From Sporolactobacillus nakayamae (lineage in GTDB: Bacteria > Bacillota > Bacilli > Bacillales > Sporolactobacillaceae), in assembly GCF_900113325.1 (NCBI RefSeq), contig NZ_FOOY01000009.1, positions 1 through 64,000 on the forward strand: 64,000 bases of DNA, in the 5' to 3' direction. Shown here piece after piece: positions 36,800-43,935 of this stretch (its first letter is position 1; each line of letters starts with the position of its first letter). The notes under the pieces were generated by a model that did not search any database, was not told where the DNA came from, and worked only from the letters and a program-made list of their open reading frames with translations. Made by a program: the position numbers and the translations under genes.

Positions 36800-36943
36800 T
36801 TACTTATTTTGATTAGGGCGCCAAGTGACATGGCCGCACGTGCTGCAACCGCCATGCTTTTTTGGTGCAGTAAAAAATTGATCGGCTTTGCTCTTTCTTT
36901 TTTTTGAATTACGAATTCGCTCCTCGGATTCCTCTCTACTCAT
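36800..36943 (-). CDS. Small CxxC protein (47 aa), unknown
   Basis: A basic, Lys/Arg/Ser-rich peptide opening MSREESEERIRNSKKRKSK and ending with HGGCSTCGHVTWRPNQNK, a CxxC plus His that could bind a metal. The ATG (36943) has an excellent AAAAGGAGATGCG site. It lies 33 bp downstream of the 103-codon gene on the same strand, so they likely form an operon. Not recognised; the position downstream of fabI is where B. subtilis carries spore coat genes. Confidence 0.7.
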   Translation of the reverse strand: MSREESEERIRNSKKRKSKADQFFTAPKKHGGCSTCGHVTWRPNQNK

Positions 36944-36976
36944 TGAACGCATCTCCTTTTCGTATCTTTCATCAGT

Positions 36977-37288
36977 TTATTCAGTACGATTAGGAGCGTT
37001 TGGGCGATCAACATCATCTGCAGGAAAAGGATCAATTTTGATTCCGGGTGGTTCATCTTGATTTAGAAATGGTTGAATGGTTTCACTTTCCGACTTCTCA
37101 TCTTGTTCCTCGAATAGTGGATAAAAACGATTTCCCTCTTTTTCCATCCTCTTCGATTGATCTTTTAATTGTTTTTCATTTATTGACTGTGTGATACTGT
37201 TCTTCTTACTCGGAAATATTGGCCATTCTATTTGCTGGGAAGAGCTTGAATGGATTGTTTTATCCGGATCTTCGTGTTCTTTTTTCAC
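36977..37288 (-). CDS. Hydrophilic protein of unknown function (103 aa)
   Basis: A highly polar, probably disordered protein (KKEHEDPDKTIHSSSSQQIEW...), rich in Glu, Lys, Ser and Pro, without cysteines or membrane segments. GTG start 37288 with AGGGGTTGATGTT upstream. First gene of a two-gene minus-strand unit and divergent from the Cys-rich protein gene. In B. subtilis, CotO (also polar and low-complexity) follows fabI, but I cannot show homology. Confidence 0.65.
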   Translation of the reverse strand: MKKEHEDPDKTIHSSSSQQIEWPIFPSKKNSITQSINEKQLKDQSKRMEKEGNRFYPLFEEQDEKSESETIQPFLNQDEPPGIKIDPFPADDVDRPNAPNRTE

Positions 37289-37532
37289 AACATCAACCCC
37301 TGTTTAGTTCTTTTTTTGGTGAGAAATTGCGATCATGGTTCATCGCAAAAACATCATATTGATAATTTGCATAGGTATAGATGGGCAGTCCCTTATCCAC
37401 CAATAGATTCAATCTAGTTAATCTGCACAAAAAATGGGCAGCCCCAAGTGTGCCAATCCCTATGCCATACCCATACTATGTAGGGAAACAACTAACCATG
37501 TTTTTTATATTTGACAGAAAGGAAGGTTTTGA

Positions 37533-38669
37533 ATGGGAAGCAAACTAATCTCCAAGCCTAAATGCAGGCTAAAGGATGAATGTATCAGAGTTCCCAAGGT
37601 CTATGACTGGGTTACGGACAAAATCGGCACCAAAGTGAAACTTCAATTTAGTAAAGCGCAGCTTGAAGACATTGAATGCGCCTTGGCCGACCCATGCAGA
37701 AGACCATTGCGTGTGGTGGTTAAGACACCGAAAACTCCGCCTTTATTTCCGCTCGGCGACAGTGAGGTAAAAAAAGGCCAGCATAAAGATTTCTTCTGTG
37801 AGCAAGTAGGTGAGAAACAATCCGTTGAGGGAATACTTTGCGGGAAGAAAGTATACGCACAACTCGTCAATATTCTATTCACGGCGAATGTGACTGTATA
37901 TGTTGTCGACAGAGCAGGTGAAGAGGTAGCGAAACTGAAAACAGATGTTTCCGCCATCGAACCTTTTGCCCTTTGCTATCCGGATGGAACAGATCTGCTT
38001 TGCAGAGTCACCAAAATTTCTGCGCGTGTCTTAGACAATACAGTTATTCTCAATGGTCCGTTTCCATCGTTTATCAAGCTTAAAGTATATTTCTGCGCAG
38101 ATGTTCAGGTTGAAGCAGAAGTGAAACTGTCTGTTCAGGCTAAATTCTGCAAATCACGTGGCAATGATATTCAAGTGATTGATCCAGATTGGAATGACCC
38201 ATGTCCAGAGATTGAGTTTCCGAAAGAATGCGACAATATCTTTCCGAGAAAACATCATTCAGTAAGCGCAAATGGAGCTTCTTCAGGTCATGTTACTGAC
38301 GAAAGTGAGTATGATGGCCGCGCAGCCATAAAAGTCGCGATTGACAGCGATGATCCTGATGAGAGCAATTTGACGTTCAAATATAAAGACCTTGGCGATG
38401 ACAAGCGTGATAGGGACTTTACATTTGAGGCTGACCAATTTGATCCATCATCAATTGATACTTTTGAGAAAAACGGATATTCTATTTTAAAAGTTTCCGG
38501 TGTCGGTCATGCGGACGACAAGGAAGTTGGGTTTGAACTTGATCTGGCTGAAGGAGACGGCCAAGATAGATTCAGTTTAAAGCTTATCAATAAAAAGAGT
38601 GGAAAAGTAACATTCGCAACCGGATTAGTCGAGGTAGATGAGGGGAATATCAAAATAGACCTCGGTTAA
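37533..38669 (+). CDS. Bipartite Cys-rich protein, possible spore-surface component
   Basis: 378 residues in two parts. Residues 1-235 contain all twelve cysteines (C11, 17, 49, 55, 89, 103, 148, 157, 188, 206, 224, 233) and the phrase CIRVPKVYDWV, which I associate with Bacillus and Clostridium spore-envelope-type proteins. Residues 250-378 have no cysteine, are acidic and beta-rich. No signal peptide, so assembly inside the mother cell would fit a coat or exosporium role. ATG follows AAAGGAAGG. The function is inference from composition and location; no enzyme motif is seen. Confidence 0.7.
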   Translation: MGSKLISKPKCRLKDECIRVPKVYDWVTDKIGTKVKLQFSKAQLEDIECALADPCRRPLRVVVKTPKTPPLFPLGDSEVKKGQHKDFFCEQVGEKQSVEGILCGKKVYAQLVNILFTANVTVYVVDRAGEEVAKLKTDVSAIEPFALCYPDGTDLLCRVTKISARVLDNTVILNGPFPSFIKLKVYFCADVQVEAEVKLSVQAKFCKSRGNDIQVIDPDWNDPCPEIEFPKECDNIFPRKHHSVSANGASSGHVTDESEYDGRAAIKVAIDSDDPDESNLTFKYKDLGDDKRDRDFTFEADQFDPSSIDTFEKNGYSILKVSGVGHADDKEVGFELDLAEGDGQDRFSLKLINKKSGKVTFATGLVEVDEGNIKIDLG

Positions 38670-38907
38670 GTATGGTATGGCGCAGGGGGGTGATTTTTTC
38701 ACTCTCTTTTTTTTGCTTTTTTTGAATTATGAATGCATGACGCACATCTCATCGTAGAAGTCCTCTTATTGCAGGGGATGTACCTCGCGTGACCTGCAAT
38801 CCTTAACTTTTTTTCATTCACAAGCATAAAAAAGATGATCAAGCAATGGACGGGGTGTTTGAACATATACTGGGTTTAGTGATCACATTTATCGGGAGGC
38901 GCCAATC

Positions 38908-39933
38908 ATGACCAACTCAAAGGACATGTTGACTATTGCTTCACTGGAAGACAGGCAGAAATATTATCGTAATAAGGCGCTGAAACTGGAGCAAAGTATG
39001 ATTTTCGCAAAAGAAAAATTAGCACAGTTGAAAGAGGAATTGAGCGAGAAGAGTGAAAAGACTAAGGAAATTAATCGGAATCATCAGAACTTGACGCAGC
39101 AATTATCTGATTTAAAAAAAGATTATGAGGCGCTCACACTGCGCCACCGTGAAATTCAAGATAAACTTGATAAGGCTGAAGAGACGATTGCCCAACTGAA
39201 ACAGAACCAACGTGCGACGACCGATCTGTCACACGAAACGTATCAGCGCCGTGTTCAGGGGTATGAGCGCCTGCTTGGTGAGGTGCAGAAAGAAATAAAT
39301 GATAAAGATAAGCGAATTGCAGTCTATGAAAAACGTCTCGCAATTCTTGAAAACAGATTAAAAAATGAACGAAAAAAAGTGGAACCGGTTGTCGAAACGG
39401 GCGATAGAGGTACAGCAAACTATCGAGCAATTTCCTATATCAATTATGCTTGGATTCTTAATGGGAAAAAAAGCTTGATTCAAGGTAATGTCGTGATTGA
39501 AAATACAGGATCTTTACCATTGGGTACACCGACTATTTGCTTCCGTTTTCACCCTGGTGATATCGCAGCATTGAAAGGACATGTCCTGCACGAGGAGGAC
39601 GCGCTCGCGGGCGAAAGTGAACAGGAGGAGAACCAATGGGTTATTTTGGACATGGAAGATGAGAGTGACCTGAATCCCACCGGAGAAATTTGGGTGAGGC
39701 CTTCAGGATCCTTGATCTTGAACCCAGACCAATCGACTGCGTTCACCAATTTCCAAATCCCTATTGATCACAGTTATCTGACTTCAGTACGTATTGAATG
39801 TTTCGTGTTCTTTGGTGAAGACATGTATAAAATTAAATGTGGTAATGAAATTGTTGTGAACACATCTTTTACAAAACAAGACCGAGAGCCTATAGTCAAA
39901 GATGACGATCACGGCACACATCCGAGTAAATGA
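38908..39933 (+). CDS. Coiled-coil plus beta-domain protein, unknown
   Basis: 341 residues. Residues about 12-158 form a long charged coiled coil (repeated Leu/Ile heptads, many Lys/Glu). Residues 165-325 look like a beta-sandwich (SYINYAWILNGKKSLIQGNVVIENT, CFRFHPGD, ECFVFFGEDMYKIKCG). The C-terminus is polar. No signal peptide or membrane helix. The ATG has GGGAGGCGCCAATC. Same direction as the Cys-rich gene, 238 bp downstream, perhaps co-regulated. I recognise no family; a structural role in spore or cell-surface assembly is a guess. Confidence 0.75.
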   Translation: MTNSKDMLTIASLEDRQKYYRNKALKLEQSMIFAKEKLAQLKEELSEKSEKTKEINRNHQNLTQQLSDLKKDYEALTLRHREIQDKLDKAEETIAQLKQNQRATTDLSHETYQRRVQGYERLLGEVQKEINDKDKRIAVYEKRLAILENRLKNERKKVEPVVETGDRGTANYRAISYINYAWILNGKKSLIQGNVVIENTGSLPLGTPTICFRFHPGDIAALKGHVLHEEDALAGESEQEENQWVILDMEDESDLNPTGEIWVRPSGSLILNPDQSTAFTNFQIPIDHSYLTSVRIECFVFFGEDMYKIKCGNEIVVNTSFTKQDREPIVKDDDHGTHPSK

Positions 39934-39976
39934 TTCCTAGGTGTCGTGCAGATGTATTTCCGTACTTACAAAACGA

Positions 39977-40657
39977 TTAACGTATTTTCTGAATGTATAG
40001 TCCATCCTCGCTTCGCCATTCGGCAATCATTACATGTTTTGGTTCGTGAACGGAGTGTTTTTTCAGCTCGCTCTCGAGCCATGACTCTGTTTTGCCGATT
40101 CGCTTTAAATTATTAGTAAGTACAACGCCGTCACTGATTAATGTGATCGGAATGGAGACTGATTTTTGAGCGATATTTAAATCGTTGCGGTTTGTTTGTT
40201 CATAGTCGGACTTTCTCATCACAGAAACCTTTCCGTTCGGTTCCAATAGTGCAAACTCAATTTCGCGAAGGGAAAAAATATTGCGGTCACGAAGGAGCAT
40301 TTGAAGATGATTCATGTCCACCCTGTTTTTCTTCATGACTTTTCGGTCGATCTGGCCTTTATTTATAATTAATGCAGGTTCACTTTCAAAAAATCTTCGT
40401 GATTGGTAAAACTTTAAAGTGATTAAGTCAATGATGTAGATTAATATACCCCAAAATAAAATGGCGAAGATGACTTTATACACATGAGTGTGCGGATCAT
40501 AGATTGCGTCACTGACAAAGTCTCCGACTACGATCATTGAAATGAAATCAAATGGTGTAGATTCAGACATCGATGCTCGGCCCATCACTTTTGTGAGAAG
40601 AAGTAACGCAAATAAGCCGACACTCAATTCAATAACGATCGAGAGTAGTTCACGCAT
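39977..40657 (-). CDS. YetF family membrane protein (DUF421)
   Basis: A 226-residue protein with three N-terminal hydrophobic helices (to about residue 85). The conserved GRASMSESTPFDFISMIVVGD and ALIINKGQID signatures of DUF421/YetF are present, then a cytosolic mixed domain. Such proteins are common in spore formers; the molecular function is not settled. The start ATG has AAAGGTGGCATTTAA. Convergent with the coiled-coil gene. Confidence 0.9.
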   Translation of the reverse strand: MRELLSIVIELSVGLFALLLLTKVMGRASMSESTPFDFISMIVVGDFVSDAIYDPHTHVYKVIFAILFWGILIYIIDLITLKFYQSRRFFESEPALIINKGQIDRKVMKKNRVDMNHLQMLLRDRNIFSLREIEFALLEPNGKVSVMRKSDYEQTNRNDLNIAQKSVSIPITLISDGVVLTNNLKRIGKTESWLESELKKHSVHEPKHVMIAEWRSEDGLYIQKIR

Positions 40658-41077
40658 TTAAATGCCACCTTTCGTAACAATCGCCGTATTGGTAATCTCT
40701 GTTTATTTTGAGGGCTAGCCAATCTTTTTATTCGTTTGAAGGCAAAATTGCTGATATTTTCTGGTCATCCTTGCTTGCGCGCAGTCAATTACGCTATGAT
40801 AACCGTGCAGACTTTTTATTGAACAATAGTTCATAATGATCGCACCATGTAGCATTGAGTGGATCTGTATCGAATTTGTGTATTTATGGAATGTTAGTCA
40901 TTTTTCCACTATTTTTTGCATAGAATGGGGCAGGCGTACTGCGCCGCTTAAACTGGCGATAGATGCGGAGAAATGCAGATATGTTGGCTTGAATCCATCA
41001 TTGCAAGGGCTATAAAATTTCCATGATCCAAGCCGGTCTTTCTATTTCTAGCTGTTTTTTGGAAGGAGACATGATAG
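40658..41077. other. Gene-free intergenic region upstream of pgpA
   Basis: About 420 bp carrying the divergent promoters of the YetF and PgpA genes. I found no reading frame with a ribosome binding site and no strong hairpin or recognisable operator. Confidence 0.5.
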
Positions 41078-41683
41078 ATGAATGAACAACCTTTTTCGAA
41101 AAGTATGACTTACGCGCCGGGATTGCCGGAAGGCGCAACTTTTTATTCTGCACACAAAAAAAGAGTGACTTCACATGCTATAGCAAAAGCTGTTGAAGAA
41201 GCCTTATCAGAACGCGGAGTCATGATCAAGGATATTGCTGAAATTGTGTTGGATTTGCAGAAACCATTTATGTCAGGCTTGACGCTGGAGAATTGCGTGG
41301 AGAATGTTCGCGCTGTTCTTGCGAAACGGGAGCTTCAGCATGCGATTCTTGTCGGAATTGAACTCGACAGACTTGCGGAGAAAAATATGTTGTCTCAACC
41401 GTTACAATCACTCGTCGATCAGGATGAAGGTTTGTTTGGAGTTGATGAAACCATTGCCTTAGGAGCGGTTTCTAGTTTTGGCAGTATCGCGGCCACAACC
41501 TTTGGCTATTTGGATAAAGTTAAGCCGAAAATCATCGGCCGCCTTGACTTGGAAAAGCATGGGAAGGTAAATACATTCCTTGATGATCTGATCGCCAGCA
41601 TTGCGGCCGATGCGTCAAGCCGTCTCGCGCACCGCGTTAGGGATGACGAAGAAAAACGTATCTCACAAGCGAAAGAGCACTAA
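41078..41683 (+). CDS. Phosphatidylglycerophosphatase A family protein (YutG-like)
   Basis: A 201-residue protein of the PgpA/YutG group, which dephosphorylates phosphatidylglycerol phosphate or related substrates. The conserved parts are IAEIVLDLQKPFMSGLTLENC, HAILVGIELDRLAE, GLFGVDETIALG and NTFLDDLIASIAADASSRLAH. Bacillus homologues lack the helices of the Gram-negative enzyme, and so does this one. Start ATG with GGAAGGAGACATGATAG. Monocistronic, with two hairpins after it. The exact substrate is uncertain. Confidence 0.88.
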   Translation: MNEQPFSKSMTYAPGLPEGATFYSAHKKRVTSHAIAKAVEEALSERGVMIKDIAEIVLDLQKPFMSGLTLENCVENVRAVLAKRELQHAILVGIELDRLAEKNMLSQPLQSLVDQDEGLFGVDETIALGAVSSFGSIAATTFGYLDKVKPKIIGRLDLEKHGKVNTFLDDLIASIAADASSRLAHRVRDDEEKRISQAKEH

Positions 41684-41741
41684 ACGGATCTGGTTCTCCC
41701 GATCCGTTTATAGAGGAGACCAGTTAAATCAACTGGTCTCC
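41682..41741 (+). terminator. Tandem hairpins after the pgpA-like gene
   Basis: Stem 1: AAACGGATC / GATCCGTTT (41682-41690, 41701-41709). Stem 2: GGAGACCAGTT / AACTGGTCTCC (41715-41725, 41731-41741). T-rich sequence is present only in part after each, so they may also act in mRNA stability. Confidence 0.75.
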
Positions 41742-41934
41742 ATTAATTTGTTAGGTAACTGTTTCGATAATAGTCAGATAACGAACGCACGTGCCATAAT
41801 TAAGCAATGAAAAAATAGCTTGGGACAAGCCTCGGTAAAAAAGTTGTAACATCTGCTCATGGTTTAAAAAACAAGAGTAAGTAAGCAATGTCCCCAGATG
41901 ATCAGGATGCAAGTAGCCGATGTAGTTCACTTGA

Positions 41935-41943
41935 TGGTATAAT
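41935..41943 (+). promoter_or_regulatory. Extended -10 promoter of the hydrolase gene
   Basis: TGGTATAAT fits the TGnTATAAT extended -10 pattern, 75 bp before the start codon; no clear -35 is present, which is acceptable for this class. Confidence 0.5.
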
Positions 41944-42017
41944 GAGACAAGTATCTAGCGCAATCTACGATTCAATCAATGAATTACATATGCATAATGA
42001 CTGATGAGGTGCAGAAT

Positions 42018-42593
42018 ATGACGAGTTACCTTGTGCTGCATGGCCTTGGAGGCAGCACTGACGGGCATTGGCAGGAATGGCTGACCCGCGAATTAAGAAA
42101 AAGAGGAAAGAGGGTTTGGTTTCCTCAATTTCCACAGTGGGATCACCCGGACAAAGAAACATGGCTGAACTGCCTTGATGAGACGATCAACGAGATCCCA
42201 GATGATGGTCCCCTGGTCGTAATTACACATAGTCTGGGATGCATTCTTTGGATTCATTATGCATCCCAGCGAAACGCCAGAAAAGTTGATCAATTAATCA
42301 TGGTCTGTCCACCATCCAATCAATTAGAGCAGGAGGAAATTCAGAAATTTTTCCCGCTGCCGGCGGACAAGATTCTCCTACGAACCATCGCGCAGAAATC
42401 ACTCTTAATCTTATCAACCAATGATCCGTTCCTTCCTCAGGGAGAATTGCAGCAGTATTTCGATTATCATATTCCTTGCTTGATTTTGCCGGGACAGGGA
42501 CATATCAACATCCAATCAGGCTACGGAGCATGGCCGTGGATGCTTCATCTCTGTTTAGAAGACGTCATGTGGATTCCGGATTCACAGATGTGA
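42018..42593 (+). CDS. RBBP9/YdeN family alpha/beta hydrolase
   Basis: A 191-residue serine hydrolase. The family opening YLVLHGLGGSTDGHWQEWL is followed by the nucleophile elbow THSLGC (Ser about residue 77). A late Asp (STNDPF) and His (GQGHINIQSGYG) complete the triad. The length equals the RBBP9/YdeN group. ATG 42018 has GAGGTGCAGAAT; an earlier in-frame start at 41979 has no site. The substrate is unknown. Confidence 0.9.
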   Translation: MTSYLVLHGLGGSTDGHWQEWLTRELRKRGKRVWFPQFPQWDHPDKETWLNCLDETINEIPDDGPLVVITHSLGCILWIHYASQRNARKVDQLIMVCPPSNQLEQEEIQKFFPLPADKILLRTIAQKSLLILSTNDPFLPQGELQQYFDYHIPCLILPGQGHINIQSGYGAWPWMLHLCLEDVMWIPDSQM

Positions 42594-42599
42594 ATTGGA

Positions 42600-42630
42600 G
42601 AAAGCCGGAGGATTAGATCCTCCGGCTTTC
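42600..42630. terminator. Convergent terminator
   Basis: Perfect stem GAAAGCCGGAGGA / TCCTCCGGCTTTC (13 bp, 5-nt loop) between the hydrolase gene and the FbpA-like operon. Confidence 0.85.
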
Positions 42631-42651
42631 TATCGATAATTTTATTATATA

Positions 42652-42810
42652 TTAGCTTCCTTGCAGAAGCTGTCTGTACGTATCTTCGAGTTCGTTTAAG
42701 GAAAGTTCGTAAAGTTGGCGATTCTTGGTTTTGAAGATACCGAGATCGAGTAACTTGCCAATGAGGTCGTTTTTTTTCTTTTCGTAACCTTTTGTGAGTG
42801 TATCGGTCAT
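42652..42810 (-). CDS. FbpA-like small basic protein (52 aa)
   Basis: Product opening MTDTLTKGYEKKKNDLIGKL, then LDLGIFKTKNRQLYELSLNE. The pattern L-I-x-K-L-x-x-x-G-x-[FY]-K...RQLYELSLxELE is that of the Fur-regulated basic protein A family, a proposed partner in the iron-sparing response of B. subtilis. ATG 42810 has AAAGAGGTGTGCG. Second gene of a two-gene minus-strand unit. I saw no clear Fur box upstream, so iron control is not supported from sequence. Confidence 0.72.
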   Translation of the reverse strand: MTDTLTKGYEKKKNDLIGKLLDLGIFKTKNRQLYELSLNELEDTYRQLLQGS

Positions 42811-42857
42811 CACGCACACCTCTTTGTTTTCCGTAAGATTTCTTCGTAAACCAATGA

Positions 42858-43013
42858 CTAATCATAAGATAATTGGTTAACATTTTGGACATGCCTCAAG
42901 AGTTCGAAGGCATCATTGCCGCAGGCAGCAATTAGTTCTTCAAATAACTCATCACGTTTCAAATCTAATTGAATAATTTTCTCAGCTAAAGTCATTGCTT
43001 TCTCTTGATCCAT
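42858..43013 (-). CDS. Small acidic helical protein (51 aa), unknown
   Basis: Product opening MDQEKAMTLAEKIIQLDLKR, apparently one or two amphipathic helices with a net negative charge. ATG 43013 has a perfect GGAGG 7 bp upstream. It lies 47 bp before the FbpA-like gene on the same strand, so the acidic and basic small proteins may be co-expressed. Divergent from tnrA. Family not recognised. Confidence 0.65.
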   Translation of the reverse strand: MDQEKAMTLAEKIIQLDLKRDELFEELIAACGNDAFELLRHVQNVNQLSYD

Positions 43014-43105
43014 TGGAATGCCTCCTATGGCGCGAATAGACTGTTTGAAAATTGATTAATTCACTCTACTATTTTACGTAATTCATGTCCTTAATTCCAG
43101 ATATG

Positions 43106-43122
43106 TGTCATAAAGTCTTACA
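43106..43122 (+). promoter_or_regulatory. Upstream TnrA/GlnR box
   Basis: TGTCATAAAGTCTTACA matches TGTnAnAWWWTnTnACA at every fixed position except one W (a G). It is 44 bp (about four helical turns) upstream of the second box. Confidence 0.75.
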
Positions 43123-43149
43123 CAGTTATTGCCACAAACACATTTGTGA

Positions 43150-43166
43150 TGTAATATTATCTTACA
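43150..43166 (+). promoter_or_regulatory. TnrA/GlnR box in front of tnrA
   Basis: TGTAATATTATCTTACA is a full match to the TnrA consensus TGTnAnAWWWTnTnACA, 53 bp before the tnrA start. Autoregulation of tnrA is established in B. subtilis. Confidence 0.88.
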
Positions 43167-43218
43167 AGCGAAATACGCGATTGATGTATCCTATTTGCGA
43201 AGAGAGGATGATGAATGA

Positions 43219-43551
43219 ATGGCGACACATTCTCAAAAAGATGCTTATCTTTATAAAAAAGTCATCACAATCGGAACGGTGTGCGAACTAACCGGTTTAA
43301 GTGAACGGCAAATTCGGTATTATGAAAAAAGAAAATTGATTTTTCCGGAACGAACAGAGCGAGGAAATCGAAAATATTCCTTTTCCGATGTTGAAATGCT
43401 TATGGATATAGCCAATAAAATGGAAGATGGCATGCAGACTTCCGAATTGCGTAAAGAAATGCAAAAAAAAGAAAGCAAACGATATGACAATAAGCTTAAA
43501 GAACGCATGATTCGTGGACAATTAAACGCTTATTTCAACAAAAGAGATTGA
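43219..43551 (+). CDS. tnrA: Nitrogen regulator TnrA (MerR family)
   Basis: A 110-residue MerR-type regulator of nitrogen metabolism. [41 protein letters not shown] is the HTH wing region shared by TnrA and GlnR. The short length and the C-terminal RGQLNAYF point to TnrA (110 residues in B. subtilis, ending similarly) rather than GlnR (about 135). In homologues this tail contacts glutamine synthetase. The ATG has GAGAGGATG upstream. Two TnrA-type boxes precede it. No glnA lies next to it, which also argues for TnrA. Confidence 0.94.
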   Translation: MATHSQKDAYLYKKVITIGTVCELTGLSERQIRYYEKRKLIFPERTERGNRKYSFSDVEMLMDIANKMEDGMQTSELRKEMQKKESKRYDNKLKERMIRGQLNAYFNKRD

Positions 43552-43649
43552 TTATGTATGGGTTTGTCGAAATTGGAAAATAAAAAGAAATGGTTGTAGA
43601 ATTCCCTTTTTTAGACGAATCAAATACCATATTTTGATAGAAAACCACT

Positions 43650-43677
43650 AAATTCGGCAAAAATGCCGAATTTTTTT
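43650..43677 (+). terminator. Terminator of tnrA
   Basis: Perfect stem AAATTCGGCA / TGCCGAATTT, tetraloop AAAA, then T7. Confidence 0.9.
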
Positions 43678-43816
43678 GCGTATTCAATATGTTTTAATCA
43701 ATGGCGTATGCGTGTTCTGTCACAAATCAGAAAAAAATGCGCCACAAAACGTTCACAAAATTGTCATGAACAAGTGGGTAAAGTGTGTTAAGGAAGTTGT
43801 AAAGTAATAAGTGGAA

Positions 43817-43832
43817 TGTGACATCTGTTACA
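43817..43832 (+). promoter_or_regulatory. Candidate Rex/FNR-type operator upstream of cydA
   Basis: TGTGACATCTGTTACA reads TGTGA-N6-TTACA, one mismatch from the dyad TGTGA-N6-TCACA shared by Rex and CRP/FNR-type sites. A further Rex-like half-site TTCACAAA lies at about 43752. In B. subtilis Rex represses cydABCD. Which regulator acts here cannot be decided by eye. Confidence 0.45.
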
Positions 43833-43935
43833 CTTTGAGCTTTAAGGTTTCGATCAGATCAGGGTACACGAATTTCATTTTTACAGATAAATGGTGGCGT
43901 TCAGGTATGTCATCTATTTGAAAAGAGGAGAGAGT

